A DNA stretch of 64,000 bases from Ginsengibacter sp963792025 (GCA_963792025.1 CAWBUS010000004.1:248001-312000), one strand, 5' to 3'; shown: positions 19,504 through 29,293, counted from the stretch's first letter. Translations and numbers: made by a program. The notes: generated by a model from the sequence alone, not told the origin.

Positions 19504-20391
19504 ATGGAACAGGAACCAGAATTACCTGAAGACGAAAAATTCAGTGATGATCCCGAAGAAAATTTGCGATTGGAAAATGAATTTTTGAAGATGAAAATGA
19601 TGGCGGAATCCGGTGGCATCTTTGGTGGCACTGGCGACGGCGGAATTTCTCCTGAAATTGAAAATCAATGGCTGAAAAATGTAATGGAGTTTGAAAAGGC
19701 GTATGCGAATGCAAAACCCAAAAAACTGTTTGACTTGCTTGGTAAGCCTTCTTTTGAAAACGAAAAGAACCTCGATGACAACAAATTTGATAACGAATTT
19801 ATCCGCTTAAATAAATTGCTGGAAGATCATAATATTAATGTAGATTTCTTAGCTCCCCAACCTGATAGGGTGAAATATCATTTTATTACCGGTGAATTAT
19901 TTGAACATGAAACCGATTATATTCCGTTAAAAGGAATGACCACTAATTTTATTTATGAAGAATTTCATCCGGATCATAAAAGTGACATCGCGGAAATTAC
20001 TGACGAATTTTTAAACGATTTTTTTGAAAGGAAATTAAATATTGATACATCCTATATTAATAATGATATCATCATTCCTGATGGAAATGTAATTACGAAG
20101 GAGCAATTAATTAATCGGTTTCATTCAATGTATGAAGTAGCAGTTGAGTTTGATAACACTTCATTTCAAATAGATAATATTGAATTTGAAATAAGAGAGG
20201 AAATAGAAGATGGCCCATCCGGAATGGGTTTTAGTGAAGGCGAAATACAATACGACATGGTCTTTAAAGACGGAGAACGCAAAAAGATTCATGGTCCCTT
20301 TAAGATATATTTTGGCAGAAAGTGGGAATTCTGGAGTATCTATTTTTTCTACCTGGCGGGCTACAACCTCCTTCCAAAAGAAAAAGAATAA
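19504..20391 (+). CDS. Hypothetical acidic protein
   Basis: A 295-residue, very acidic protein with a charged, probably disordered N-terminus (ELPEDEKFSDDPEENLRLENEF). A glycine patch (GGIFGGTGDGGIS) is followed by helical and mixed segments. The C-terminal part reads MVFKDGERKKIHGPFKIYF and GRKWEFWSIYFFYLAGYN, which resembles a small SnoaL/NTF2-like or PepSY-like sheet, but I cannot assign a family. No signal peptide is present. It is a single gene with AT-rich flanks. Confidence 0.6.
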   Translation: MEQEPELPEDEKFSDDPEENLRLENEFLKMKMMAESGGIFGGTGDGGISPEIENQWLKNVMEFEKAYANAKPKKLFDLLGKPSFENEKNLDDNKFDNEFIRLNKLLEDHNINVDFLAPQPDRVKYHFITGELFEHETDYIPLKGMTTNFIYEEFHPDHKSDIAEITDEFLNDFFERKLNIDTSYINNDIIIPDGNVITKEQLINRFHSMYEVAVEFDNTSFQIDNIEFEIREEIEDGPSGMGFSEGEIQYDMVFKDGERKKIHGPFKIYFGRKWEFWSIYFFYLAGYNLLPKEKE

Positions 20392-20526
20392 GTGTAAGAA
20401 AGCTAATGTTCTCTGCATAAAATATTATCGGGCGCCAGTAATTCCTTACATGAAATATTTTTTATGAAATTATAGTTATGCAATTAACTTTAGCACCTGA
20501 TATTTAACAGCCATAATTTATTAACG

Positions 20527-21510
20527 ATGAGAGATTTATTTTATATTAACCGACAAATTTTTTACGGACTTACATTAATGATAGTTTTTTTTTCAATTGG
20601 TGAAACATGCTCATCAAAAAATTATGAGACGGTATTTACAAATGATCTTCCTGCGTCTATTGAAGGCCGTTGGGATCTAACAATTAATCTTGATGGGAAA
20701 AATGCTCCATCCTGGTTGGAAGTTCACCGTTCCGGTATTCGCACGCTTGTAGGAGAGTTTGTGGGTACCGGAGGAAGTGCCCGTCCGATTTCAAGAGTAA
20801 ATTTTGACGACGGCAACTTTAGTTTTTCAATACCTCCTCAATGGGAAAAGGAGGATAGTGATCTTATCGTAAAGGGTAACGTTATTGGTGATAGTTTATC
20901 GGGAATCATGAGGTTTAGTAATGGAAAAACATATACCTATATAGGCGTTAGAGCGCCTACTTTAAAACGCAACATCCCCCCCGTTTGGCGAAAGCCCATT
21001 AAGCTTTTTAATGGGATAAATCTCAATGGATGGCATGCCACGGGTAAGAATCAATGGTTTGTTGATTCTGGCTTTATTAGAAGCTTATTACATAATGGTT
21101 CCAACCTTGAAACTGACAAATCATTTAATGATTTTAAATTACACATCGAATTTCGTTATCCGCCAGGAAGTAACAGCGGCGTTTATCTTCGCGGTCGTTA
21201 CGAAGTGCAAATTGAAGACTTAGGCGGCACAGAACCGGTAAAAAATGAGTATGGAGCAGTTTATGGATTCATTGCACCTACTGAACGCGTGCCCAGGCCC
21301 GCAGGTGAGTGGCAATATTTTGATATAACTCTTGTCGGTAGGATGGTAACAGTAGTTGCTAACGGCGTAACCATTATTTGTAACCAGGAAATACCAGGTA
21401 TAACTGGTGGAGCAATCAATAGCAATGAGGGAGAACCCGGCCCTATACTTATTCAAGGTGACCATGATCCAATAGATATCAGGAATGTAATTTTAACTCC
21501 TGCCAAATAA
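20527..21510 (+). CDS. Secreted DUF1080 (3-keto-disaccharide hydrolase) domain protein
   Basis: A 327-residue protein with an N-terminal hydrophobic signal (about residues 12-26). A small domain of about 100 residues (SIEGRWDLTINLDGKNAPSW) comes first, then a DUF1080 domain from about residue 155: KLFNGINLNGWHATGKNQWF, DFKLHIEFRYP, GSNSGVYLRGRYEVQI, and a late GPILIQGDHDPIDIRNV. DUF1080 has a concanavalin-like sandwich fold. Some Bacteroidetes members cleave 3-keto-glycosides, others may only bind carbohydrate. The protein is predicted to act in the periplasm or at the surface. No partner glycan genes are adjacent. Confidence 0.85.
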   Translation: MRDLFYINRQIFYGLTLMIVFFSIGETCSSKNYETVFTNDLPASIEGRWDLTINLDGKNAPSWLEVHRSGIRTLVGEFVGTGGSARPISRVNFDDGNFSFSIPPQWEKEDSDLIVKGNVIGDSLSGIMRFSNGKTYTYIGVRAPTLKRNIPPVWRKPIKLFNGINLNGWHATGKNQWFVDSGFIRSLLHNGSNLETDKSFNDFKLHIEFRYPPGSNSGVYLRGRYEVQIEDLGGTEPVKNEYGAVYGFIAPTERVPRPAGEWQYFDITLVGRMVTVVANGVTIICNQEIPGITGGAINSNEGEPGPILIQGDHDPIDIRNVILTPAK

Positions 21511-21768
21511 AAGTTAGTGAAAACCAACTAGTGGATAAAAGTTTCATGTACATTCTCCTTTAACTCGTTTCATCTAAATTTGTTGAATGATTGATTTTTC
21601 CGCTTAGCGATAAAATCGCTTTGGAGATCAAGTAATTTTTATTGTAAAAGCTAATACAGGGGATGATTTTACCTTTATATATTTTTTTGAAGATAAAAAA
21701 AGGGAGGTAAAGTAATTTTAATTCGAATTTCCTGTCTTCTAACTTCATACCAGAAAAAATACCTACCC

Positions 21769-22140
21769 ATGTTAATGAACTTTACCCAAAAGCATAATGT
21801 AGAAATACAACTTGCTGATTTAACGCCTAAACAATTCCTTAGTATAGCCATTGAAACTTCCAAATCACTGGGTTGGATTTATGGCTCGGTAAATGATAAC
21901 GGATTTGTAGCCTATACTAACAATGGGATGTTTGCGTGGAACGCGGAGGTTAAAGTAAAAATCAAGAACGATTCCGTTAATCTTGTGAGTCAATCCCGCG
22001 GAATTCAATATGTCGAATTTGGAAAGGACAAAGAAAATCTTGGTCGTTTTATTTCCACTTTTAATAACTTAAGAAAATTATCGATGGGAGAAGATTTCCA
22101 AACACATGATATCGAGGGTTTGCAATTGAATTTAGTTTGA
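21769..22140 (+). CDS. Hypothetical protein resembling an N-terminal domain of rhomboid-type proteins
   Basis: A 123-residue protein without membrane segments. The pattern GWIYGSVNDNGFVAYTNN, W..EVKVKI, NDSVNLVSQSRG, FGKDKENLGRFISTFNNLR resembles a small domain that precedes membrane parts in some Bacteroidota rhomboid-like proteins (from memory, moderate certainty). Here it stands alone, so the gene may be a natural single-domain version or a truncated relic. No rhomboid-like frame follows. Confidence 0.5.
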   Translation: MLMNFTQKHNVEIQLADLTPKQFLSIAIETSKSLGWIYGSVNDNGFVAYTNNGMFAWNAEVKVKIKNDSVNLVSQSRGIQYVEFGKDKENLGRFISTFNNLRKLSMGEDFQTHDIEGLQLNLV

Positions 22141-22250
22141 TTTGAATTGACGATAAGAAGGGTAATTTACTGTTTAAGATGACACATTTATAGGATAGGC
22201 GATAAGATTAAGTCATTAAGCGCCAGCGAATAAAATTCTTTCTGCTCCAG

Positions 22251-22964
22251 CTATTTCCCTGGTTTTGAAGGACGAACTTCGATCTTGCTTGGTAGAGTAC
22301 GTGGATGCATATTCAAAAGATCCTTTACGAGTTGGCCGATATCTTCAGGTTGAATCTTCCATGCGTCTGCATCATTAGGTACATGATTGTTGAAATTCGT
22401 GGCAACTGAGCCGGGCATAATAGTGGTAACTTTAATATCGTATTTTCGAAGATCGAGCATAATAGCCTGCGTAAAACCAACAAGCCCGAATTTGCTGGCA
22501 TTGTAGGCGGCCCCATTTTCAAAGAAGTTTGTACCGGCGAGACTGGCAATAGTTATTATATATCCCTTAGAATTCTTCAAACCTTCAACACTTGCTTTTA
22601 CGCTATTAAAAACGCCGGTAAGATTTGTGTCGATAGTATTTTTCCAATCTTCTTCAGACAAGCTTTCAATGGGCGCAAAATAGCCTACTCCGGCATTTGC
22701 TACTAAAACATCAAGTTGCCCAAAATAATCAATGACTTTCTTTACGGATTTAGTCTCACTTTCAAGAGAACTAACGTCAGATTGCAACGCTAAAACTTTT
22801 GTAACATCGTCACTTAATGCCGTTGCCGCCTCCGTTGCCGCCACAAAATCGCGGCTTGTAATGGCAACTCTCATTCCAACACTTAACAGTTTTTTTGCGA
22901 TGCCATATCCGATTCCTTTGCTTCCGCCTGTTATGTAAGCAACTTTATTTGTAAGTGTATTCAT
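22251..22964 (-). CDS. Short-chain dehydrogenase/reductase
   Basis: A 237-residue classical SDR. The cofactor motif TGGSKGIG lies at residues 12-19, NAGVG near 90, a catalytic Ser in ITIASLAG near 140, and YNASK near 154. The ending MPGSVATNF is typical of 3-oxoacyl-ACP-reductase-like enzymes. Arg in TSRD after the second strand suggests NADP(H) preference, by analogy. The substrate is unknown. It is a single gene; the region upstream (22965 onward) is non-coding or degraded. Confidence 0.9.
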   Translation of the reverse strand: MNTLTNKVAYITGGSKGIGYGIAKKLLSVGMRVAITSRDFVAATEAATALSDDVTKVLALQSDVSSLESETKSVKKVIDYFGQLDVLVANAGVGYFAPIESLSEEDWKNTIDTNLTGVFNSVKASVEGLKNSKGYIITIASLAGTNFFENGAAYNASKFGLVGFTQAIMLDLRKYDIKVTTIMPGSVATNFNNHVPNDADAWKIQPEDIGQLVKDLLNMHPRTLPSKIEVRPSKPGK

Positions 22965-23652
22965 CTTATTTAGTTTGGGTGATTAATTTCTTGAAGAAGG
23001 CACAATTTAATGAACCATAGATAATCAATAATTGATCTGTTTACCGACAAAGTTATAGATACTATTGCCATGAATGGCAAACATGAAACCCGCTTAGTGA
23101 AAGGGCAAAAAAAGATGTATGTGAATATGGAGAACAAAAGTGCCATAGGTGAAATTGATATGATGAGTTTAAAAATAGAAAATACAACGTTGATTGGATC
23201 CGGAGAATCACCGCAGGGCTGTCAATCGATCGTAAAACATAACGCCAATCTGCCGGATGCGACAAATAAAATGTTGGTGGTAATGGAGAAAACAGGTCAG
23301 TTGCTTGTACGCCGGCTATTGGAAACGGCTGCGCGGTATTCCGGCTGTCTTAAAATCTGCTGTGGATAAATATCAGATGTGGGTTTCATGATCCACAACT
23401 AATGCTCTTGCATCATGCCAATATATATTAAATAAAGGCTTGTAACCCCGCCTTTAGATATTTAGAAATGTCAAAAGTCTAAGACTGAGGCATGGCCTAT
23501 GATAGGCGGAATAGAGTGTACGTTGTGTATGAAATAAGTATGGGTTCATCTTTTTATAAGCAAAAGACTGCAACCACAACAACTCAAAGTCATCAGGACC
23601 GCGTGCTCTATTTCTGTAATCAATATAGTCCACACAATTTTCAAAATAATAA
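22965..23652. other. Gene-poor gap
   Basis: Nearly 700 bases. An open frame at 23070-23369 (99 residues, MNGKHETRLVKGQKKMYVNM...) has no recognisable motif and no clear translation start context, so I do not call it a gene. It could be a decayed fragment. The rest contains nothing definable until the terminator at 23653. Confidence 0.35.
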
Positions 23653-23684
23653 AAAATCCTTTCCAAATCAATGAAAAGGATTTT
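23653..23684 (-). terminator. Terminator of the RRM gene
   Basis: On the minus strand AAAATCCTTTT and AAAGGATTTTTT form a stem around an 11-base loop and end in a T-run. It lies 24 bases after the RRM stop codon. Confidence 0.7.
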
Positions 23685-23708
23685 AATTATATAATTGGAC
23701 AGAATTTA

Positions 23709-24146
23709 TCAATAGTCCTTACCGTATCCACCGCCGCCGCTTCTATTGCCGCCGCCATATCCGCCGCCGCCGCTTTTCTTGTAACCGCCGCCGCCACCAC
23801 TTCCATATCCGCCGCCACTGCTTCTTCCGCCACCGCCGTAGCCGCCGCTTCTTCCGCCACCGCCATATCCGCCGCCACCGCTTTTCTTGTAGCCGCCGCC
23901 TTCTGGACGAGGTTGAGATTCGTTAACGATTAATTTACGACCTTGTACTTCACTTTCATTTAAAGTAGCAATTGCAGTCTTAGCTGCTTCGTCGTCTTCC
24001 ATTTCAACGAAACCAAAGCCTTTGCTGCGTCCCGTATTTTTTTCTTTAAGAATTTTTGCACTTGTAACAGCACCATACTGGCTGAATAAGTTACTTAAAT
24101 CATCGTCAGTCATTGACCAACTGAGATTACCAACATAAATGTTCAT
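23709..24146 (-). CDS. RRM-type RNA-binding protein with glycine-rich tail
   Basis: A 145-residue protein. The RNA recognition motif at residues 1-80 carries RNP2 IYVGNL (3-8) and RNP1 KGFGFVEM (42-49). After VNESQPRPEGG comes a tail of Gly/Tyr/Ser repeats including two GGYKKSGGGGYGGG-like units, much like eukaryotic and cyanobacterial cold-inducible RNA-binding proteins. Such proteins in Bacteroidota are probably RNA chaperones induced by stress or cold, which is family knowledge rather than evidence here. The tail is encoded by near-identical CCGCCGCC-rich DNA repeats and may vary in length between strains. It has its own terminator. Confidence 0.92.
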   Translation of the reverse strand: MNIYVGNLSWSMTDDDLSNLFSQYGAVTSAKILKEKNTGRSKGFGFVEMEDDEAAKTAIATLNESEVQGRKLIVNESQPRPEGGGYKKSGGGGYGGGGRSGGYGGGGRSSGGGYGSGGGGGYKKSGGGGYGGGNRSGGGGYGKDY

Positions 24147-24416
24147 TGTAAAAACTTTTTTTTAAATAAATTTTGAGAATTCAATTAATGAATTAGCAGC
24201 TACAATGAACTGAAGAAACCTATTTTAAAAGAAACATCAGCCAAAAGAGAAACAAACTAAACCCATTAACCAATGTTAAAGATAATCATTTCTTTGATAT
24301 TGTATAAACAAATAAATTTGATTCAGTATTTCAGCGTTAATGGCCTTCTTGCATTTTTGATTTCAGCTATTACCAATTTCTTATGCAATTTTATTTCCGA
24401 ACTAGCTATAAAAATA

Positions 24417-24441
24417 AAACCCCACTTCAAAAGCGGGGTTT
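24417..24441 (-). terminator. Terminator of the rpsF-rpsR-rplI operon
   Basis: On the minus strand AAACCCCGCTTTTGAAGTGGGGTTTT forms a stem (AAACCCC/GGGGTTT) followed by TATTTTTA. It lies 24 bases beyond the rplI stop. The 24147-24416 stretch otherwise holds only the upstream region of the RRM gene. Confidence 0.85.
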
Positions 24442-24464
24442 CACAAATTTTTATTTTAATTATA

Positions 24465-24911
24465 TTATTCGGCAATAACTTCAAAATCAACTTCTATCTC
24501 CTGTCCTTTCCCAAAATCAATTTTAGCTTTAAAATTTCCTATTTCCTTTACATCATCTATGATATGAATACGCCGGCGGTCAATTTCATAACCTTTTTGT
24601 TCGCGAATAGCTCTTGCAATCTGAACCGATGTAACACTACCAAAGATTTTACCGCTTGTTCCCGTTTTTGCCCCAATTTTTAAAGGCGACTCCTGTAAAA
24701 CGCTCACTACATTTTTAAACTCGGCAAGAAGTTTTTCTTCTTTTTTGGCAAGTTGCTTTCTTCTTTCGTCCAATTGCTTTAAGTTCGAAGGATTGGCTTC
24801 CACAGCCATTTTAGAAGGTATTAGAAAATTGCGGCCATAGCCACTTTTAACATTTACAAGCTCGTGAGCACCGCCTAAATTATTTACATCTTGAATTAAT
24901 ATTACCTGCAT
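24465..24911 (-). CDS. rplI: 50S ribosomal protein L9
   Basis: A 148-residue bL9 protein. The N-terminal rRNA-binding domain reads MQVILIQDVNNLGG...VKSGYGRNFLIP, followed by the long connecting helix and the C-terminal domain (LFGSVT-like IFGSVTSVQIA, DRRRIHI, IGNFKAKIDFG). Length is normal. It is the last gene of the conserved rpsF-rpsR-rplI operon. Its start is preceded by a near-perfect Shine-Dalgarno AAGGAGGTA, rare for this phylum, which overlaps the stop of rpsR. Confidence 0.97.
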   Translation of the reverse strand: MQVILIQDVNNLGGAHELVNVKSGYGRNFLIPSKMAVEANPSNLKQLDERRKQLAKKEEKLLAEFKNVVSVLQESPLKIGAKTGTSGKIFGSVTSVQIARAIREQKGYEIDRRRIHIIDDVKEIGNFKAKIDFGKGQEIEVDFEVIAE

Positions 24912-24914
24912 AAT

Positions 24915-24923
24915 TACCTCCTT
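24915..24923 (-). promoter_or_regulatory. Strong Shine-Dalgarno site of rplI
   Basis: On the minus strand AAGGAGGTA is fully complementary to the 16S 3' tail (TACCTCCTT at 14416-14424) and lies three bases before the rplI ATG. It overlaps the TAA of rpsR. Most other starts in this window (pntAB, pntB, tyrS, cphA, ffh) have only AT-rich leaders. Confidence 0.8.
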
Positions 24924-25188
24924 ATTTTAAAAGATCAGTTACATACGGCAATATTGCCATTTGGCGGGCTTTTTTTACAGCATCACTAACTTTGCGTTGG
25001 TACTTCAGTGAATTTCCTGTAATGCGGCGGGGCAATAATTTGCCTTGTTCATTTAAGAATTTTTTCAAAAAATCGGCATCTTTATAATCAATATACCTGA
25101 TACCTAATTTTTTGAAACGGCAATATTTTTTTGGCCGTTTTTCAGCTTTAATAGCTGTGAGATATTTTATTTCATTTGCTTTAGCCAT
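24922..25188 (-). CDS. rpsR: 30S ribosomal protein S18
   Basis: An 88-residue bS18 with the standard core: KKYCRFKKLGIRYIDYKD, then LLPRRITGNSLKYQRKV and AIKKARQMAILPY-like ending (VKKARQMAILPYVTDLL). bS18 sits with bS6 on the 30S platform, close to the 16S 3' end. Its start lies inside the 3' end of rpsF (22-base overlap) and has a strong Shine-Dalgarno AGGAGGTA, so it can be translated both by coupling and by direct initiation. Confidence 0.97.
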   Translation of the reverse strand: MAKANEIKYLTAIKAEKRPKKYCRFKKLGIRYIDYKDADFLKKFLNEQGKLLPRRITGNSLKYQRKVSDAVKKARQMAILPYVTDLLK

Positions 25189-25547
25189 TTGCTACCTCCT
25201 GCTTTTTCGAGTTTTGGAAGTTGTACGCCATTTCTCTTTTTTGCATTGTACACGACGGCGTATTTATCGAGTGCAGTAAACATGTGACGCAGTACTGATT
25301 CGTCACGTAGAAGTTGAACATTCAGCTTCTCATTGAAGTCGGATGGCGCTTCGTATTCCAGAACCCAGTACAAACCTGTGGTTTTTTTCTGAATAGGATA
25401 CGCCAGTGATTTTAATCCCCAGGCATTTTCGTGCACAGCCTTTCCTCCATTCTCAGTAAGGAATGAAGTAAATTTTTTCTGAGCAGCTTTATATTCTTCC
25501 TCAGAGAGCACAGGGGTAAAAATCACCATCAATTCGTAATTCTGCAT
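25167..25547 (-). CDS. rpsF: 30S ribosomal protein S6
   Basis: A 126-residue bS6: MQNYELMVIFTPVLSEEEY, LKSLAYPIQKKTTGLYWVLE and LLRDESVLRHMFTALDKY follow the family. The C-terminal extension (VVYNAKKRNGVQLPKLEKAGG) is typical of Bacteroidota. It is the first gene of the rpsF-rpsR-rplI operon and its 3' end overlaps rpsR by 22 bases. The leader carries only a weak AAGGGAA before the ATG. A TAATTTTG -7-like box lies upstream. Confidence 0.95.
   Translation of the reverse strand: MQNYELMVIFTPVLSEEEYKAAQKKFTSFLTENGGKAVHENAWGLKSLAYPIQKKTTGLYWVLEYEAPSDFNEKLNVQLLRDESVLRHMFTALDKYAVVYNAKKRNGVQLPKLEKAGGSKWLKQMK
25193..25200 (-). promoter_or_regulatory. Strong Shine-Dalgarno site of rpsR
   Basis: AGGAGGTA on the minus strand lies four bases before the rpsR ATG, inside the rpsF coding region, and pairs with the anti-Shine-Dalgarno tail of the 16S gene in this window. 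Confidence 0.8.
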
Positions 25548-26011
25548 TTCCCTTGTTTTTTGCCGATTTTACACGGCAGGTGAATAAATAATTTTAATTT
25601 GGGCTGCAAAATTAAGGTATTTTATTTGCAAAAAAACGAAAAAGCCAAGCGTTAATTATTTGTATCAATCCGATTTATATGCATTACCGAGCTTACTTTA
25701 ATACCAGTTTAGAAATAGTGCATGAAATCCGCAATTGATTAGGCGGACTGAGCTCAATGTTTCCATTTTCCTCGATAATTTTTCTTGAGAATCTGAAAAT
25801 TAAGTTTTGTAAAAAATTAATCAGCTGGAATATATAGTTGGAGTGATCTTCCACAACTCTATCAAATGAAATTCTCCATGAATTTTAGACTCATCCCAAT
25901 AAAAATAACAGTTTAGTAAAGCACAATTATCTGTTGGTATTATTAACCTTCAAAAAGAAAAAGTTCGCCAAGCTATTGACAGACTTATATGTATAATGTT
26001 ATAAAATAATT
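25548..26011. other. Gap without identifiable gene
   Basis: About 460 AT-rich bases between rpsF and rpsT, both on the minus strand. It must contain the rpsF promoter. Otherwise I see no gene, repeat family member or clear terminator. Confidence 0.4.
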
Positions 26012-26268
26012 TTATTTTGCCAAAGACTGAACACCTTTGGTCAACTTACTTTTTAAATTGGCTGCTTTATTTTTGTGAATAATTCCACGTTTCGCCAGCT
26101 TATCAATCATTGAAGAAATCTCAGGAATTTTTTCTGAGGCGGCTATCTTTGTATCAATTGCTTTCAAATCGCGGATAGCGTTACGGTTGTTTTTCCATGA
26201 TAACGGTTACGTTCATTACGCTTGCGGCTCTGCCGGACATCTTTCTTTGTTGCTGAATGGTTTGCCAT
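26012..26268 (-). CDS. rpsT: 30S ribosomal protein S20, frame-disrupted
   Basis: bS20 beginning MANHSATKKDVRQSRKRNERN. The frame breaks after HGKTT: with one extra C in the CC at 26184-26186 (CGG on the plus strand becoming CGGG) it continues RNAIRDLKAID...KIPEISSMID and ends KGVQSLAK at 26012, giving the normal length of about 85 residues. S20 is a near-essential ribosomal protein, so the single-base deficit is more likely a sequence error than a real mutation. The start at 26268 is fixed by the family N-terminus; a longer in-frame extension to 26355 is not part of the protein. Confidence 0.88.
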
Positions 26269-26288
26269 TAAATAAATTTTTTGGGCTG

Positions 26289-26296
26289 CAAAGATA
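26289..26296 (-). promoter_or_regulatory. -7 promoter element of rpsT
   Basis: TATCTTTG on the minus strand matches TAnnTTTG. It would start transcription about 15-20 bases before the rpsT ATG. The -33 region is T-rich but lacks a clear TTTG at the ideal spacing. Confidence 0.5.
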
Positions 26297-26523
26297 GTGT
26301 TTCTGATGTAAAAAAAATATCTTTTAATGGTTCCGGGATATTTCAAAGCCGTCATATTTTCCAGCTAAAAACGTTTTTCGCAATAATGGTAATTTTATTG
26401 TTAATAAACCATTCACAAAAGATATTTATGTCAAAACTCACGATATTTGCAATTCAGACAATTGCTAGAAAGCAAATTTAATAGTCAATATCCTCAAAAA
26501 TTTGTAACAAATTTCTTCTTATC

Positions 26524-29293
26524 ATGAAAGATTTTTCGTTTATAACCAATTCTCATCCGGAATATATTGAAAATTTATACAAGGATTTTGTAAAGATCCC
26601 TCAAGCGTTGATCCTGAAATGAAGAAATTTTTTGAAGGGTTTGATTTTGCCTTTTCTAATATTTCATCCGGCGCAGTTAATGGATCTTCAAATGGAACTA
26701 CTGAAATAGCCGATAAAAAAGCTATTTCAGCAGATTCCTTTGACTGGATGCGTGAAATTCGGGTTTATCGCCTGATACTTGGGTTATCGAAATAAAGGAC
26801 ATTTAATAGCAAAAACAAATCCTATTCGTCCCCGTAAGGATCGTGGTGCAAATCTGGATCTGGGATTTTTTGGGTTGAGAAGACGATCTTGATAAAACTT
26901 TTGAAGCCGGAAATTTGATCGGTCTAGGAGCAACAACTTTACGAAATATTCTTAATCATTTGCAGGCTTGCTATGCTTCTCATGTAGGCATTGAATTCAA
27001 ATATATCAGCAATCAGAAAAAAATTGACTGGCTTACAAATGAAATGGAGCGTAAGTTTACCAATGCGCTTCCTATTGAAAAAAAGAAACACATTCTTCAG
27101 AAATTGAATGAGGGCGTGATGTTCGAAAAGTTTCTGCATACGAAGTACGTGGGTCAAAAAAGATTTTCATTGGAAGGAGGAGAAAGCACTATTCCGGCCT
27201 TGGACGAAATTATTAACACAGCATCTGAAAATACCGTTCAGGAAGTTGTTATAGGTATGGCGCATCGGGGAAGACTTAATGTTCTTGCAAATATTCTAGG
27301 CAAAACTTACGAGCAAATCTTTACTGAATTTGAAGGAAATTCAATACCGGATACTACTATGGGTAGCGGTGATGTAAAATATCACATGGGGTACAGCAGT
27401 GAAATTGAAACAGAAGCCGGAAAAAAATACACTTGAAATTAGCTCCGAATCCTTCACATTTAGAAGCAGTAGATCCCGTTGTTGTTGGATTTGCAAGAAG
27501 TAAAGCAGATGTAATTTATAATAGCGATTACGATAAGATATTACCAATTCTTATTCACGGAGATTCCTCGCTCGCAGGGCAGGGAATCGTTTATGAGGTG
27601 TTGCAGATGAGCGGCCTTCCTGGCTATTATACCGGCGGAACTTTGCATTTTGTAATAAATAATCAAATAGGATTTACAACGGATTTTGATGATGCTCGTA
27701 CGGCAGATTATTGCACATCCGTTGCATCAATGATTCAGGCACCTGTATTTCATGTAAATGGCGATGATGTGGAAGCAGTTGTAAAGGCTGCTCAAATTGC
27801 AACACGATACCGGCAGGAATTCAATAGCGACATCTTTGTAGATATGGTTTGCTATCGCAAGCATGGCCATAATGAAGGAGACGATCCTAAATTTACGCAA
27901 CCCGGCTTATACGCCCTCATTGACAAACAACCTAATCCGCGTGAAGTATATGTAAAATGGCTGATGGAACATGGCGATGATGCGACTGCAGAGTTGGCTA
28001 AGGCAATGGAAAAAAAATATTGGAGTGATTTACAGGAACGTTTAGACGAAATAAAACAGAACCCGCTACCTTATAACTACCAAACTCCTGAATTATGGTG
28101 GCAGAATTTAAGACGTGCTAACAATGAAGATTTTGACAAATCTCCCATAACAGCAATATCAAAATCTGAGGTTGAAAAACTGTTCAATGCCATTATGAAA
28201 TTACCCGAAGGCTTTAAGCCTTTACGTAAGGTTGAAAAAATACTCCAGGATAAAGTGAAACTGTACGAAGCTGAAGGTAAACTCGATTGGGCTACTGGTG
28301 AGCTGTTATCTTATGCCAGCATTTTACAGGATGGAAGAGATGTCCGCATGAGTGGCCAGGATGTAAAAAGAGGTACATTCAGCCACAGGCATGCAATTTT
28401 AAGAGATGAAAATACAGATGAGTATTATAATCGCCTAAGCCATGTTGCCGATAAACAAGGCCATTTTAGAATATACAATTCTCTACTGAGTGAATATGCT
28501 GTGTTGGGTTTCGAATATGGCTATTCTATGGCAAATCCTAATTCACTGGTAATTTGGGAAGCACAGTTCGGGGATTTTGCCAATGGCGCTCAAACAATTA
28601 TTGATCAGTTTATATCATGTTCGGAGCAAAAATGGAGAAGGATGAATGGAGTTGTTTTTATTGTTACCTCACGGTTACGAAGGGCAAGGACCTGAGCATA
28701 GCAGTGGGAGAATGGAAAGATATTTGCAAATGTGTGCCGAGTTGAATATGGTTGTAACCAATATTACCACAGCTGCAAATTTATTTCATTGTTTCCGCAG
28801 GCAAATAACATGGCCGTTCCGAAAACCATTAATTAATTTCTCTCCAAAAGCTAATTTAAGGCATCCCAAAAGTTACAGTTCAATAGAAGAATTTACCTCT
28901 GGCGGCTTTAAGGAAATTATAGATGATCCTTTAGTTGATAATGCGGCAACTATAACAAAGGTTTTGTTCTGCAGCGGCAAAATTTATTTTGATCTATTGG
29001 AGAAAAAAGAAAAAGATAATAGGAATGATATTGCCATAATAAGGCTGGAACAATTGTATCCTTTGCCAGTAAAACAAATTGAGAAGTTATACCAAAAATA
29101 TAGTAAAGCAATCTGGTACTGGACGCAGGAAGAGCCATTGAATATGGGAGCAGCTTCATTTTTGCGCATGAATCTTACTTCTATAAATTATGGTATTATC
29201 AGCAGACCTGCAAGTGCCGCAACAGCCTCGGGCTTTTCTAAAGTTCATGCAAAGGAACAGGAAGGAATACTTGAAACTGCATTCTCATTGTGA
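26524..29293 (+). CDS. sucA: 2-oxoglutarate dehydrogenase E1 component, multiple frame disruptions
   Basis: The total span of about 923 codons equals a normal E1 of the 2-oxoglutarate dehydrogenase complex, which decarboxylates 2-oxoglutarate with thiamine diphosphate. Recognisable parts in order are GHLIAKTNPIRPRKDRG, MAHRGRLNVLANILGK, LAPNPSHLEAVDPVV, DIFVDMVCYRKHGHNEGDDP, FEYGYSMANPNSLVIWEAQFGD, the shifted GYEGQGPEHSSGRMER, and RLEQLYPLPVKQIE. Five single-base shifts interrupt it, near 26597, 26778, 26880, 27427 and 28657; the last two lie in runs of A and T. Every segment remains in order and well conserved, so I treat this as one gene with sequence errors. sucB follows after 60 bases. 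Confidence 0.9.

Noticed and set aside
23070..23369. A 99-codon plus-strand frame
   Set aside because: No recognisable motif, unusual composition and no neighbours to support it; left as part of a gene-poor gap.
26524..29293. Programmed frameshifting in sucA
   Set aside because: Five shifts in both directions at unrelated sites, with the same pattern in neighbouring genes, fit sequence error and not a programmed signal.
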